64,000 bases of DNA from Flavobacterium gawalongense (GTDB lineage: Bacteria; Bacteroidota; Bacteroidia; Flavobacteriales; Flavobacteriaceae): NCBI RefSeq assembly GCF_007097265.1, contig NZ_VJZP01000005.1, forward strand, positions 62,001 to 126,000, read 5' to 3'. Below the pieces are notes generated by a model. The model worked only from the letters and a program-made list of their open reading frames with translations. It was not told the origin of the DNA and did no database searches. The position numbers and the translations under genes are program-made. Shown here piece by piece: positions 50,494 through 59,942 of the stretch (its first letter is position 1; each line of letters begins with the position of its first letter).

Positions 50494-52551
50494 TTGAAAA
50501 ATAAATACTACATACTTCTATTGTTTTTTATGCTGTTTGTTTTTTTGGGTTGTTCAAAAAAAAAAACAAAAAATATTATTGTAGCTTCATCTGAAGATAG
50601 CCTTTCTACTTATTTTTCATTGGCAAATGATTTTAGCTTAGCTAGGGAAAAAAGACAGGAATACAATCATAAAGCTTTTGATATTGTTATCAATCAGGAA
50701 AATGATTCGCTGAACCGAGTCAATCTATTCAAAGTAGCCAATCGGTATTATAACATAAACAACTGGAAAGATTTTAATAAAACGGTACATCTTGTATTAG
50801 ATAAGTCAGAAAAAGCTAAAGATACTTTAAATATAATAAAATCCTACACCTATTTAGGGGATTATTATGATTCACAGGCAATTTTAGATAGCTCTTTTCA
50901 GTTTTATTATAAAGCAGAAAAAATGTATGAAAAACTCGGGGATAATTTTAATTTGGGTAAAACATTAATCAGTAAAGCAAACTTACAGTTTAAGGCGGGT
51001 GATTTTTTAGGTTCTGAAAAAGCAGTTTTCAATGTATTGCGGATAATAAAGGGAGAGAAGGGTATCAAAAATATTTTATACGATGCTTATAATTTACTGG
51101 GGTTAATATATAATGAGCTAAGTGAATATGAAAATGCAATAGCCTATCACAATAAAGCATTGTTAATTAGTGATGATGAATTAATACCTAAGGAGTTTCA
51201 GTCAAAAGCCACGACCTATAATAATATTGGGCTACTATATCTCAATTCGCAAAAATACATGCTCGCAAAAGAATATTTTCAAAAAGGATTAGATCAACAA
51301 AACCTAAAATTACAAAAACCATACGTTTATGCCATGTTGTTAGATAATTTGGCCTATTCAAAATTCAAATTAAAAGATTCAAATGAATTACCTGAACTAT
51401 TTTACCAATCGCTAAGATTGAGAGATAGTCTTCAGTTGGCATCGGGGATATTTGTTAACAAGATCCATTTATCAGAATATTTTGCTTCAAAAAAGGATGC
51501 TGTAAAGTCATTGCAATATTCTAAAGAAGCACTTTTATTGTCTCGAACTACCAATAATTCCCGTGATATTTTGGTGGCATTAAAGCAATTGGCTGTTATC
51601 GAGCCCGATAAAGCATCTGTTTATTCAAAAGAATACATTCGGATCAATGAAAGTTTACAAAAATCAGAACGGAAAATGGGGGAGAAATTTTCTCGTATAG
51701 AATATGAAACCGATCAAATAAAAGGCGAGAACACTAATCTGGAAACTAAAAATCGAAATTTGTTATTTGGATTTAGTGCATTTACCATTTTGGGATTATT
51801 TTTGTATATCATTAAGGCGCAAAAAGCTAAAAATAGGGAATTGTTATTCAAACAAGAGCAGCAAAAGGTCAATGAGGAAATTTATAATTTGATGATTTCG
51901 CAGCAAAGTACCATTGAAACCAATAGAATTGTGGAGAAAAAAAGAGTTGCACAAGAGTTGCATGATGGGGTATTGGGAAGAATGTTTGGCGTACGAATGA
52001 ATTTAGATGGGTTGAATAGATTCAATGATGAGATTGCCGTTAATCAAAGAAATAGTTATTTGTCAGAATTAAAAAATATAGAGCAGGATATTCGTGAAAT
52101 TTCACATGATTTGAATAGAGAAAAATCAGAATTAATTAATAACTTCGTTGCCATAGTAAATAATTTGTTTGAAGAACAAAAAAAGACATTTAAACCAAAA
52201 CTAGCTACAATCATTGATCCAACTATAAAATGGGAGTTGTTAAGCAATGCGGTTAAAATAAATTTATACCGAATTATTCAGGAGTCGCTTCAAAATATTA
52301 ATAAGTATGCCAATGCGAGTGCTATCAAAGTAGAACTCAAAAAAAAGGAGGATGATTTATTTTTAGTGGTAAGTGATGATGGAATTGGGTTTAATGTGAA
52401 CAAAGCAAAAAAGGGTATAGGTCTACAAAACATACAATCTCGAACAAGTGAATGTGATGGAATGGTCGACATAAAATCAAAAAAAGGAGAAGGAACAAGC
52501 ATTACAATTACAGTCCCAATAGAACAGAAACAAATACTTACAGAGAAATGA
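50494..52551 (+). CDS. TPR-containing sensor histidine kinase, TTG start
   Basis: A 685-residue membrane sensor. The N-terminus (KNKYYILLLFFMLFVFLGC) is a lipoprotein-type signal with lipobox FLGC; the TTG at 50494 is needed to keep it. Tetratricopeptide repeats fill about residues 85-390 (for example YDAYNLLGLIYNELSEYENA and TTYNNIGLLYLNSQKYMLAK) and would face the periplasm. One membrane helix lies at about 423-441, then a coiled coil. The kinase core has the HisKA_3 motif RVAQELHDGVLGRMFGVRM (phospho-His about 486) and an HATPase domain (ESLQNINKYANASAI, DDGIGFNVNKAKKGIGLQNI). Stop overlaps the response-regulator start by 4 bases (ATGA). Confidence 0.92.
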   Translation: MKNKYYILLLFFMLFVFLGCSKKKTKNIIVASSEDSLSTYFSLANDFSLAREKRQEYNHKAFDIVINQENDSLNRVNLFKVANRYYNINNWKDFNKTVHLVLDKSEKAKDTLNIIKSYTYLGDYYDSQAILDSSFQFYYKAEKMYEKLGDNFNLGKTLISKANLQFKAGDFLGSEKAVFNVLRIIKGEKGIKNILYDAYNLLGLIYNELSEYENAIAYHNKALLISDDELIPKEFQSKATTYNNIGLLYLNSQKYMLAKEYFQKGLDQQNLKLQKPYVYAMLLDNLAYSKFKLKDSNELPELFYQSLRLRDSLQLASGIFVNKIHLSEYFASKKDAVKSLQYSKEALLLSRTTNNSRDILVALKQLAVIEPDKASVYSKEYIRINESLQKSERKMGEKFSRIEYETDQIKGENTNLETKNRNLLFGFSAFTILGLFLYIIKAQKAKNRELLFKQEQQKVNEEIYNLMISQQSTIETNRIVEKKRVAQELHDGVLGRMFGVRMNLDGLNRFNDEIAVNQRNSYLSELKNIEQDIREISHDLNREKSELINNFVAIVNNLFEEQKKTFKPKLATIIDPTIKWELLSNAVKINLYRIIQESLQNINKYANASAIKVELKKKEDDLFLVVSDDGIGFNVNKAKKGIGLQNIQSRTSECDGMVDIKSKKGEGTSITITVPIEQKQILTEK

Positions 52552-53243
52552 CACTTGCCTCAACTGAAAAGACAATCATTCAAAATAATATATTAATCGT
52601 AGACGATCATCCTTTTATTATAGAAGGGTATAAGAATGCAATTACAAGATATAACCCTAAGGGATTTGAATTTTTTATTAGCCAGGCCAAAGATTGTGAA
52701 TCGGCATACGATATCATTACAAATCCTGCTACTTTAGCTTTTGATATCGCTTTTTTAGACATTAGTATGCCACCTTACGAAGAAAAAGGGATTTATTCGG
52801 GGGAGGATTTGGCAAAATTGATTAATGAATTTATGCCCAATTGCAAAATTATTTTGCTGACAATGTATACTGAATTGCTAAAAATAAAGACGATAATTAA
52901 AACAATAAACCCAAACGGATTAGTAATAAAAAATGATCTGACATTTGATGAATTACTTTTTGCTTTTGATAAAGTCATAAAAAACGAAATATATTACAGT
53001 CAATCTGTTCAAAAAATGTTGGACTTGGCAGAAAAAGACACAATAGAAATTGATCAATTTGATAAACAAATTCTGTTTCATTTATCGAAAGGTACTAAGC
53101 TGAATGATATTCCACAATATATTCCAATATCATTAGGTGCAATAGAAAGAAGAAAGTTAAACCTAAAAGAATTATTGAAAATAGACAATGGTAGCGATAT
53201 TGATTTAATTCGCGAGGCAAAAAATCAAGGATTACTTTTTTAG
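52548..53243 (+). CDS. Response regulator paired with the TPR kinase
   Basis: A 231-residue cytoplasmic regulator translationally coupled to the kinase. Receiver: NILIVDDHPFIIEGY (Asp20-Asp21), phospho-acceptor Asp71 in AFLDISMPPYEEKG, LLTMYTE and Lys in LVIKND. The linker is longer than usual after the acceptor. The C-terminal region (about 160-225) has the helical pattern of a NarL/FixJ-type HTH (IDQFDKQILFHLSKGTKLND, IPISLGAIERRKLNLKELL) but is diverged. With HisKA_3 this makes a NarL-class two-component system; target genes are unknown, and the repeat-peptide gene next door is a candidate. Confidence 0.9.
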   Translation: MTLASTEKTIIQNNILIVDDHPFIIEGYKNAITRYNPKGFEFFISQAKDCESAYDIITNPATLAFDIAFLDISMPPYEEKGIYSGEDLAKLINEFMPNCKIILLTMYTELLKIKTIIKTINPNGLVIKNDLTFDELLFAFDKVIKNEIYYSQSVQKMLDLAEKDTIEIDQFDKQILFHLSKGTKLNDIPQYIPISLGAIERRKLNLKELLKIDNGSDIDLIREAKNQGLLF

Positions 53244-53261
53244 AATTTTAAACACCATTTA

Positions 53262-53307
53262 AAACAAAAAACGAGACTGCCTTTTGAGACTGCCTCGTTT
53301 TTTGTTT
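53262..53307 (+). terminator. Terminator after the two-component pair
   Basis: A stem formed by AAACAAAAAACGAG and CTCGTTTTTTGTTT encloses two direct copies of GAGACTGCC. Confidence 0.75.
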
Positions 53308-53335
53308 GCGATATTTTTTTATTAAAGATGATAAA

Positions 53336-53629
53336 TCAAATAATAAACTTTTTTGGATTTCTACGAGTAGAAAATATATCAAGGATATAAATTCTTTCAA
53401 CTTCTATTCGATAAACAATTTTATAATTCCATTTTGGAAAAAAGCGAATCATTTTTGAATTAAATAGAGGTTCAATAGGGTTTTTCTCTGGAAAAATATT
53501 AAGGTTTTCTCCTATCTCAAATAGCGTATTGATAACTAATTCCGCATTTTGAGGACTGTCAAAAAAAATAAAATCATATATGTCCTGAATGGATTTGATA
53601 GATTCATTTGACCAAATTACAGGCTTCAT
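53336..53629 (-). CDS. RelE/ParE-family toxin (second pair)
   Basis: A 97-residue toxin-like protein: PVIWSNESIKSIQDIYDFIF (the two N-terminal helices), NTLFEIGENLNIFPEKNPIE, RFFPKWNYKIVYRIEVERIYILDIFSTRRNPKKF (beta-sheet with basic C-terminus). This is the ParE/RelE fold pattern. It starts 4 bases inside the antitoxin gene (ATGA overlap), so expression is coupled. Not closely similar to the other toxin at 36199. Confidence 0.85.
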   Translation of the reverse strand: MKPVIWSNESIKSIQDIYDFIFFDSPQNAELVINTLFEIGENLNIFPEKNPIEPLFNSKMIRFFPKWNYKIVYRIEVERIYILDIFSTRRNPKKFII

Positions 53630-53865
53630 TTTCTAACTATATTACTTCTGGCTTCTTCTGTGGTATATCCTTTTTCTCCAGAATCAGAGGCAATCATAAT
53701 TTGGTTCAGGTGGTTTTCGTATTCTTTCACAGAAAGCGGTTTTCCTGAAGTAGTATAGGTATAAATCTCATCGTCCAATAATGCTTCAATTTTGCTTAAT
53801 AACCGTGAATTGGAGACATCTAAAATCCTGTGAACAATGTTTTTGCGTTGGGTTTCTACATTCAT
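53626..53865 (-). CDS. Antitoxin of the second RelE/ParE pair
   Basis: A 79-residue acidic protein (MNVETQRKNIVHRILDVSNS, LLSKIEALLDDEIYTYTTSG, then ASDSGEKGYTTEEARSNIV). The helical N-terminus and flexible C-terminus fit addiction-module antitoxins whose tail binds the toxin; the EKGYTTEEAR-like tail recurs in antitoxins of ParE pairs. It precedes the toxin with a 4-base overlap. A -7 box lies upstream. Confidence 0.78.
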   Translation of the reverse strand: MNVETQRKNIVHRILDVSNSRLLSKIEALLDDEIYTYTTSGKPLSVKEYENHLNQIMIASDSGEKGYTTEEARSNIVRK

Positions 53866-53921
53866 GATTTTTAATTTATTTCAAAATGATTAAAGTTTTC
53901 ATTACTATAAAATATAAAACA

Positions 53922-53929
53922 CAAATATA
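53922..53929 (-). promoter_or_regulatory. -7 promoter box for the second toxin-antitoxin pair
   Basis: TATATTTG on the minus strand, 56 bases upstream of the antitoxin ATG at 53865. Confidence 0.4.
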
Positions 53930-54040
53930 CAAAAATCGTGCTATCTTGTTGCGTTACAATTTATGGCAAATGGATTGCACATTATAGGTATAGTTTGTAT
54001 AAAACCATTTAGTCTTTGAAATTACTGTATTATTTTTTTA

Positions 54041-54178
54041 TCAATTGCCGCTGGTTTTAACCAGCGGATTGGAATGAATAAGTTGATTGGCTTTAGCCAA
54101 AATGAGCACTGTATTTTGGCTAAAGCCAATGCTAGCTTGAAATTTAAAATTCCGTTGGTTAAAACCAACGGCAATTCA
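54041..54178. repeat. Compound palindromic element (family C), copy 1
   Basis: Four hairpin units in order: CCGCTGGTTTTAACCAGCGG (54047-54066), ATTGGCTTTAGCCAAAAT (54085-54102), its exact reverse complement (54112-54129), and CCGTTGGTTAAAACCAACGG (54151-54170). Each outer unit is self-complementary. The first has C/G where the last has T/A at the same stem pair. The 430-base gap between the antitoxin and thiL holds little else. Confidence 0.8.
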
Positions 54179-54295
54179 TCTGAGTTGTTTGATTATAATT
54201 TTTAGCCTTAAACAGGTTACAGTAATTTCTAACCAAAAATGGTATAAAACCAGATTGTAGAATTTAGGGTAGTTTTTTGTTTCTTTAAAGACTTT

Positions 54296-55342
54296 TTATT
54301 CGCTCAAAGCATCCCAACCACGGGCTTTTAAAGCAATTTTTGTGTTGGCTCGAGTGACTAAGTGAATGCCTTCACTTTCTTGTGTCATGTGACCAATAAT
54401 GGTGAAATTTGGATTACCTTTTATTTTTTCAAAGTCTTCCATGGCAATGGTAAAAAGTAATTCATAATCTTCCCCTCCATTTATCGCAACTGTCGTGCTA
54501 TCGATATTGAATTCTTCACAAACATTAATAAATTGAGGATCGATTGGTAATTTGTCCTCATATAAATTACAGCCCACTTTGGATTGCTTGCACAAGTGCA
54601 TAATTTCAGATGACAATCCATCAGAAATATCAATCATAGAAGTCGGTTTTATCTCTAAAGCATGCAATAAAGTGCGCACATCCTTACGTGCTTCCGGTTT
54701 TAATTGTCGTTCTATAAGATAGGTGTAAGCGTCTAAATCAGGTTGTGAATTTGGATTCACCTGAAACACTTGTTTCTCGCGCTCCAAAACTTGTAAGCCC
54801 ATATAAGCAGCACCAATATCGCCTGTTACAACTAATAAATCGGTTTGTTTGGCACCGTTTCTGTACACTATTTCATTTTCATCAGCTTCGCCAATAGCGG
54901 TAATGCTGATAATCAATCCTTTTTGTGATGAAGTAGTGTCGCCACCTATAACATCTACATTATATTCACGTGCTGCATGCGTAATTCCTGCAAATAATTC
55001 ATCTAAAGCTTCTAATGGAAAACGATTAGACACCGCAATTGAAACCGTGATTTGTGTTGGCTTTGCATTCATGGCGCAAATATCAGAAACATTGACCACG
55101 ACCGCTTTGTAACCTAAATGTTTTAACGGCATATAAGCCAAATCAAAATGTACACCTTCAATCAATAAATCAGTAGAAATAACTACTTTTTTAGCTGCAA
55201 AATCCAAAACGGCAGCATCATCTCCAATTCCTTTTAAAGTCGAAGGTTGATTGATTTCAAAGTTTTTTGTCAAATGGTCTATCAATCCAAATTCTCCTAA
55301 TTGAGCTATACTTGTGCGTTGTGGGGTTTTATCTTCGATCAT
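54296..55342 (-). CDS. thiL: Thiamine-monophosphate kinase
   Basis: Phosphorylates TMP to the active cofactor TPP using ATP. The 348-residue protein belongs to the PurM-like fold. Landmarks are FGLIDHLTKNF, GIGDDAAVLDF (metal and nucleotide, about residues 41-51), VVISTDLLIEGVHFDL, VNVSDICAMNAKPTQI, VIGGDTTSSQKGLIISITAI, MIDISDGLSSEIMHLCKQS and NGGEDYELLFT. All acidic metal-binding patches are present. No other thiamine genes are adjacent. Confidence 0.95.
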   Translation of the reverse strand: MIEDKTPQRTSIAQLGEFGLIDHLTKNFEINQPSTLKGIGDDAAVLDFAAKKVVISTDLLIEGVHFDLAYMPLKHLGYKAVVVNVSDICAMNAKPTQITVSIAVSNRFPLEALDELFAGITHAAREYNVDVIGGDTTSSQKGLIISITAIGEADENEIVYRNGAKQTDLLVVTGDIGAAYMGLQVLEREKQVFQVNPNSQPDLDAYTYLIERQLKPEARKDVRTLLHALEIKPTSMIDISDGLSSEIMHLCKQSKVGCNLYEDKLPIDPQFINVCEEFNIDSTTVAINGGEDYELLFTIAMEDFEKIKGNPNFTIIGHMTQESEGIHLVTRANTKIALKARGWDALSE

Positions 55343-55448
55343 TTTTTTTCTTTGTTTTGAGGTTGCAAATATACGAAGAAATATTCGCCTTGAATTGCAT
55401 CCGTTTTTACGAATTTTATCCGACCTTTAGGGTATTAAATTTGTAAAA

Positions 55449-56381
55449 ATGAAGTCATTTGATATTGTTACACTTACGGTTAATCCTGCTTTGGATAAAA
55501 GTGCTCATTTTAGAGGTTTAGTCCCGGAACAAAAAATTCGATGCGGATTACCACGTTATGATGCAGGTGGAGGCGGAATTAATGTTTCGAAAGCAATTTC
55601 TCGTTTAGGGGGCCAATCATACTGTGTGTTCACTTCGGGCGGACCTATTGGCACGATGCTCAAAGAACTTGTTCAGAAAGAAAAAATAGAATATGAAGCC
55701 ATAGAAATCCAGAGTTGGACAAGAGAAAGCTTTGTTGCGGTTGATGATAATACAAATTTACAATACCGTTTTAGTTTCCAAGGAGCCGAAATAACAACAT
55801 TGGAAAAAGACAAAATTATTCAGACAATTCAAAAATTAAAATCCAAATATTTAGTTATCAGTGGGGGTTTGAATGAAGGATTGTCATCAGATTTTTATCA
55901 AGTTTTTGCTACTATCGCGAAAGAATCCAATTCCAAATTGATTGTGGATACTTCGGGTGAAGCTTTGAAAAAAGTGATTGAAGCGGGTGTTTATATGATA
56001 AAACCGAATATTGGCGAATTAGCAAAACTGATAGATGTCGAAAGTCTCGAAATGGAAGAAGTAAATAAAGCCGCAAAACAAATCATTGCCAAAGGCGGAG
56101 CCGAAATCGTAGTCGTTTCCCTTGGTCCACAAGGTGCAGTATTGGTTACAAAAGATTCTTATGATTTTGTTCCTGCTCCCAATGTGGTAAAAAAAAGTAC
56201 CGTTGGTGCAGGTGACAGTATGGTTGGTGGAATGGTTTGGGCACTTTCGCAAAATAAAAACCTGAAAGAAGTTATTCGTTGGGGTGTAGCCTGCGGATCA
56301 GCAGCAACGATGAATGAAGGAACCCAATTGTTTAGATTCGAAGATGCCAAACGATTGTTTGAATGGTTGAAGAATAAATAA
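55449..56381 (+). CDS. 1-phosphofructokinase/PfkB-family hexose-phosphate kinase
   Basis: A 310-residue PfkB kinase. Its start VTLTVNPALDKSAHFRGLVP and the sugar-binding YDAGGGGINVSKAISRLGG (about residues 37-55) are typical of the 1-phosphofructokinase/tagatose-6-phosphate kinase branch. The C-terminal loop STVGAGDSMVGGMVWAL holds the catalytic Asp (about 256). It may act as a minor 6-phosphofructokinase or in another hexose route; no PTS genes adjoin it. It is flanked by two copies of a compound palindrome (thiL lies between it and the other copy). Confidence 0.9.
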   Translation: MKSFDIVTLTVNPALDKSAHFRGLVPEQKIRCGLPRYDAGGGGINVSKAISRLGGQSYCVFTSGGPIGTMLKELVQKEKIEYEAIEIQSWTRESFVAVDDNTNLQYRFSFQGAEITTLEKDKIIQTIQKLKSKYLVISGGLNEGLSSDFYQVFATIAKESNSKLIVDTSGEALKKVIEAGVYMIKPNIGELAKLIDVESLEMEEVNKAAKQIIAKGGAEIVVVSLGPQGAVLVTKDSYDFVPAPNVVKKSTVGAGDSMVGGMVWALSQNKNLKEVIRWGVACGSAATMNEGTQLFRFEDAKRLFEWLKNK

Positions 56382-56415
56382 ATTTGAAATCCGATTATTA
56401 TTTGAATTGTTGTTT

Positions 56416-56550
56416 GAATTGCCGTTGGTTTTAACCAACGGAAGGAAATGTATAAATCTTGCTGGCTTTAGCCAAAATTGCGCTCTATTTTGGCTAAAGC
56501 CAATGCTACTTGAATCCCTATTCCGTTGGTTAAAACCAACGGCAATTCAT
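56416..56550. repeat. Compound palindromic element (family C), copy 2
   Basis: Same four-unit order as 54041-54178: CCGTTGGTTTTAACCAACGG (56422-56441), TGGCTTTAGCCAAAAT (56463-56478), its reverse complement (56487-56502), and CCGTTGGTTAAAACCAACGG (56523-56542), then CAATTCAT. The spacers differ between copies while the stems are kept. Confidence 0.8.
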
Positions 56551-56623
56551 ACGGGCAGTGCGAATGTAATCATAGGTTCTTTATAAACAGATGTAAATAT
56601 TTCTAAATCAGAAATGACTATGT

Positions 56624-56657
56624 ATAAAAAAACCTGACAATTTTCATTGTCAGGTTT
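56624..56657 (-). terminator. Terminator downstream of lepA
   Basis: AAACCTGACAA (56630-56640) and TTGTCAGGTTT (56647-56657) pair exactly; on the minus strand a T-run follows. The related GC-rich motif CCTTCCTTTCGGGAAGG lies between it and lepA (about 56678-56694). Confidence 0.85.
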
Positions 56658-56708
56658 CCTATTTATTTCAACAAAGTCCTTCCTTTCGGGAAGGATTTAG
56701 GATGGAAT

Positions 56709-58505
56709 TTAATCATTCAATTTCAAAACCGCCATAAACGCTTCTTGCGGAATTTCAACATTCCCCACAAGTCTCATACGTTTTTTACCTTTTTTCTGTT
56801 TTTCCAATAATTTACGTTTACGAGAAATATCCCCACCATAACATTTGGCGGTAACGTCTTTACGCAATGCTTTTATCGTTTCACGCGAAATTACTTTAAC
56901 ACCGATTGCTGCTTGGACAGGAATGTCAAATTGTTGGCGTGGGATTAATTCTTTCAGTTTTTCACACATTTTTTTACCAATAGAATACGCATTATCGGCA
57001 TGCATCAAAGATGACAAAGCATCCACAATGGTAGCGTTCAACAAGATATCAACTTTAACCAAATTAGAAGTTCGCATCCCAATTGGCGTATAATCAAAGG
57101 AAGCATATCCTTTAGAAACTGTTTTCAAACGGTCATAAAAGTCAAATACAATCTCTGCCAACGGCATATCAAAAGTCAATTCTACACGTTCCGTAGTCAA
57201 ATACGTTTGATTGGTAATCAACCCACGTTTTTCGATACACAAACTCATTACATTCCCAACATAATCGGATTTAGTGATGATAGTTGCTTTAATAAAAGGT
57301 TCTTCAACATGGTCTAAACGAGATGGCTCGGGCAAGTCCGAAGGATTGTTTACTATAAGTGGTGTTGTAGGATCTTTTTTGGTATAAGCTAAATACGAAA
57401 CGTTGGGAACCGTAGTAATAACAGTCATATTGAACTCACGCTCCAATCGTTCTTGGATAATTTCCATGTGCAACATTCCTAAGAATCCACAACGGAAACC
57501 AAATCCCAAAGCTGCCGAGCTTTCCGGTAAAAACACCAGAGAAGCATCATTCAACTGCAATTTTTCCATAGAGTTTCTCAACTCTTCGTAATCTTCGGTA
57601 TCTACGGGATAGATTCCAGCAAAAACCATTGGTTTCACATCTTCAAAACCATGAATTATATTCGTTGTTGGATTTTTTGCATCCGTCAATGTATCTCCTA
57701 CTTTTACTTCTTTGGCTTCTTTAATTCCAGAAATCAAATAACCAACATCACCTGCCGAAATTACTTGTTTCGGAACTTGGTTTAATTTCAAAGTACCAAT
57801 TTCATCCGCAAAATATTCGTTTCCGGTAGCCATGAATTTAATCTTTTGGCCTTTTTTTATTTGCCCGTTTTTCACACGAAAAATAACTTCGATTCCTCGA
57901 AACGGATTGTAATGCGAGTCAAAAATTAAGGCTTGTAATGGCTCATCAATATTTCCTGTTGGAGGTGGAATTCTTTCGATAATGGCTGCCAAAATATTTT
58001 CTACACCCAAACCGGTTTTACCCGAAGCATGAATAATATCTTCCAGTTTGCAACCTAACAAGTCCACGATATCATCGCTCACTTCTTCAGGATTGGCACT
58101 TGGTAAATCCACTTTATTCAAAACCGGAATAATTTCCAAGTCATTCTCCAAAGCCAAATATAAATTCGAAATCGTTTGTGCCTGAATACTTTGTGCTGCA
58201 TCTACAATCAAAAGTGCACCTTCACAAGCCGCGATCGACCGGGAAACCTCATACGAAAAATCCACGTGTCCCGGAGTATCAATCAAATTCAGGATGTATT
58301 CTTGTCCTTTATAAGTGTATTCCATCTGAATCGCATGACTCTTAATCGTAATCCCACGTTCGCGTTCCAAGTCCATGTTATCAAGCAATTGCGCTTTTTC
58401 TTCACGAGCGGTAACGGTTTGTGTTGCGCCTAATAATCGGTCAGCAAGCGTACTTTTTCCGTGATCAATATGTGCAATAATGCAAAAATTCCGTATGTTT
58501 TTCAT
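56709..58505 (-). CDS. lepA: Elongation factor 4 (LepA)
   Basis: Ribosome-associated translational GTPase. In the 598-residue protein: G1 [16 protein letters not shown] (residues ~9-24), the switch region [14 protein letters not shown]3 [14 protein letters not shown]4 NKVDLPSA, then domains II/III and the LepA-specific C-terminal domain ending [20 protein letters not shown]. The length is normal. It is on the minus strand, divergent from the dus gene across a repeat-bearing region. Confidence 0.97.
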   Translation of the reverse strand: MKNIRNFCIIAHIDHGKSTLADRLLGATQTVTAREEKAQLLDNMDLERERGITIKSHAIQMEYTYKGQEYILNLIDTPGHVDFSYEVSRSIAACEGALLIVDAAQSIQAQTISNLYLALENDLEIIPVLNKVDLPSANPEEVSDDIVDLLGCKLEDIIHASGKTGLGVENILAAIIERIPPPTGNIDEPLQALIFDSHYNPFRGIEVIFRVKNGQIKKGQKIKFMATGNEYFADEIGTLKLNQVPKQVISAGDVGYLISGIKEAKEVKVGDTLTDAKNPTTNIIHGFEDVKPMVFAGIYPVDTEDYEELRNSMEKLQLNDASLVFLPESSAALGFGFRCGFLGMLHMEIIQERLEREFNMTVITTVPNVSYLAYTKKDPTTPLIVNNPSDLPEPSRLDHVEEPFIKATIITKSDYVGNVMSLCIEKRGLITNQTYLTTERVELTFDMPLAEIVFDFYDRLKTVSKGYASFDYTPIGMRTSNLVKVDILLNATIVDALSSLMHADNAYSIGKKMCEKLKELIPRQQFDIPVQAAIGVKVISRETIKALRKDVTAKCYGGDISRKRKLLEKQKKGKKRMRLVGNVEIPQEAFMAVLKLND

Positions 58506-58532
58506 TTTCTGTTTATATCAAATTTATTTAGG

Positions 58533-58690
58533 TTTACCCTGAATTTGTTTCAGGGCGTGACCACAAGGGTCGGGCTATTCGTTTCAAGTCCTCACAAAGT
58601 TCCGCTGTCGCTGCACTTTGTTGCGGGCTTTCCACTTTTATCCCTCACGCAAACCGTCGCTTCCTCAAAATCTCGTTTAAATAGCGGCAA
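58533..58690. repeat. Palindromic repeat (family D) between lepA and the dus gene
   Basis: A hairpin CCCTGAAT/TTTCAGGG (58537-58555) is followed by GCGTGACCACAAGGGTCGGGCT, a further inverted segment CACAAAGT/ACTTTGT (about 58591-58621), and TCCCTCACGC. The CCTGAATTTGTTTCAGG module is nearly identical to one that occurs twice, inverted, in the 54-bp palindrome at 46229-46282. The gap of about 318 bases holds this element and the promoter at 58805. Confidence 0.55.
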
Positions 58691-58804
58691 TTAATCTGCA
58701 AATATAAGCTAAATTCAACAGTTTCAAAGTCCCGAATTCGCAAACTAATCGGTTTAATACTAAGTCTTTCTTCTTTCTTCTTTTATCCTTTCATCTAAAA
58801 AACG

Positions 58805-58812
58805 TAATTTTG
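58805..58812 (+). promoter_or_regulatory. -7 promoter box for the dus gene
   Basis: TAATTTTG matches TAnnTTTG, 11 bases before the ATG at 58824. Confidence 0.45.
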
Positions 58813-58823
58813 CACCAAATTAA

Positions 58824-59822
58824 ATGAAGATGATTAAGATTGGCAACATAATATTACCCGAATTTCCTTTACTTCTCGCACCTATGGAAGATGTGAGCGA
58901 TCCGCCTTTTCGCAGATTGTGCAAAGCCCATGGTGCCGATTTGATGTACTCGGAATTTATTTCTTCTGAAGGATTAATTCGGGATGCCATCAAAAGTCGA
59001 ATGAAATTAGACATTTTTGATTACGAAAGACCTGTTGGAATCCAGATTTTTGGGGGAGACGAAGAAGCGATGGCCATGTCTTCCAAAATTGTTTCAGCAG
59101 TAAATCCGGATTTAATAGATATTAATTTTGGTTGTCCCGTTAAGAAAGTGGTTTGCAAAGGTGCCGGTGCCGGTGTTTTGAAAGACGTTGATTTGATGAT
59201 TCGTTTGACTCAGGCTGTGATCGATAGTACCCATTTGCCTGTAACCGTAAAAACCCGTTTGGGTTGGGACGATAATTCCATTAATATTGATGAAGTTGCG
59301 GAGCGTTTGCAAGACATTGGTGTTGCCGCTTTGAGCATACACGCCAGAACTCGTGCCCAAATGTACAAAGGACACTCTGATTGGTCGCACATTGCCCGAG
59401 TAAAAAACAACCCTAGAATTACCATGCCTATTTTTGGGAACGGTGATATTGATTCTCCGGAAAAAGCATTACACTATAAAAATGAATATGGTATTGACGG
59501 AATAATGATTGGTCGTGCCGCTATTGGTTATCCTTGGATTTTCGACGAAATCAAGCATTACTTCAAAACCGGAGAACATTTACCAAAACCCACCGTTGTT
59601 GATAGAGTTGAAGCAGTGAGAAATCACCTCACCTGGGCGATGGAATGGAAAGGAGAGCGTTTAGGTATTGTTGAAACCAGACCACATTATACCAATTATT
59701 TCAAAGGAATTCATTCTTTTAAAACCTTCAAACAAAAATTAGTAACGCTAGATCGACCTGAAGAGTTGTTTGCTGCTTTGAATGAGATTGAAGAAGCGTA
59801 TGCGGGTTATGAAGTAGTGTAG
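58824..59822 (+). CDS. dusB: tRNA-dihydrouridine synthase (DusB-like)
   Basis: FMN enzyme reducing uridine to dihydrouridine in tRNA. The 332-residue protein shows the TIM-barrel FMN site (FPLLLAPMEDVSDPPFRRLC), the catalytic-Cys strand DINFGCPVKKVVCKGAGAG (about residues 94-112), VTVKTRLGWDD, LSIHARTRAQMYKG and GIMIGRAAIGYPWIF. The C-terminal helical domain follows. Assignment to the DusB branch is by general similarity. It converges on an ABC permease gene through a palindrome at 59835-59892. Confidence 0.92.
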   Translation: MKMIKIGNIILPEFPLLLAPMEDVSDPPFRRLCKAHGADLMYSEFISSEGLIRDAIKSRMKLDIFDYERPVGIQIFGGDEEAMAMSSKIVSAVNPDLIDINFGCPVKKVVCKGAGAGVLKDVDLMIRLTQAVIDSTHLPVTVKTRLGWDDNSINIDEVAERLQDIGVAALSIHARTRAQMYKGHSDWSHIARVKNNPRITMPIFGNGDIDSPEKALHYKNEYGIDGIMIGRAAIGYPWIFDEIKHYFKTGEHLPKPTVVDRVEAVRNHLTWAMEWKGERLGIVETRPHYTNYFKGIHSFKTFKQKLVTLDRPEELFAALNEIEEAYAGYEVV

Positions 59823-59834
59823 CTAAATAATTTA

Positions 59835-59892
59835 AACACGAATTCCGCTAATTTGCACAAATTAATTCGTGTAAATTAGTGGAATTCGTGTT
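59835..59892. repeat. Palindrome of family E, copy 2
   Basis: AACACGAATTCC, then CTAATTT (from 59835) pairs with AAATTAG, then GGAATTCGTGTT (to 59892), with a few mismatches. Lies between converging genes and may end both transcripts. Related words occur at 5490-5644. Confidence 0.65.
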
Positions 59893-59942
59893 TTATTTTT
59901 TTAAACCTGAAACCTGAAACCTGAAATCATTAATCTTCAATC

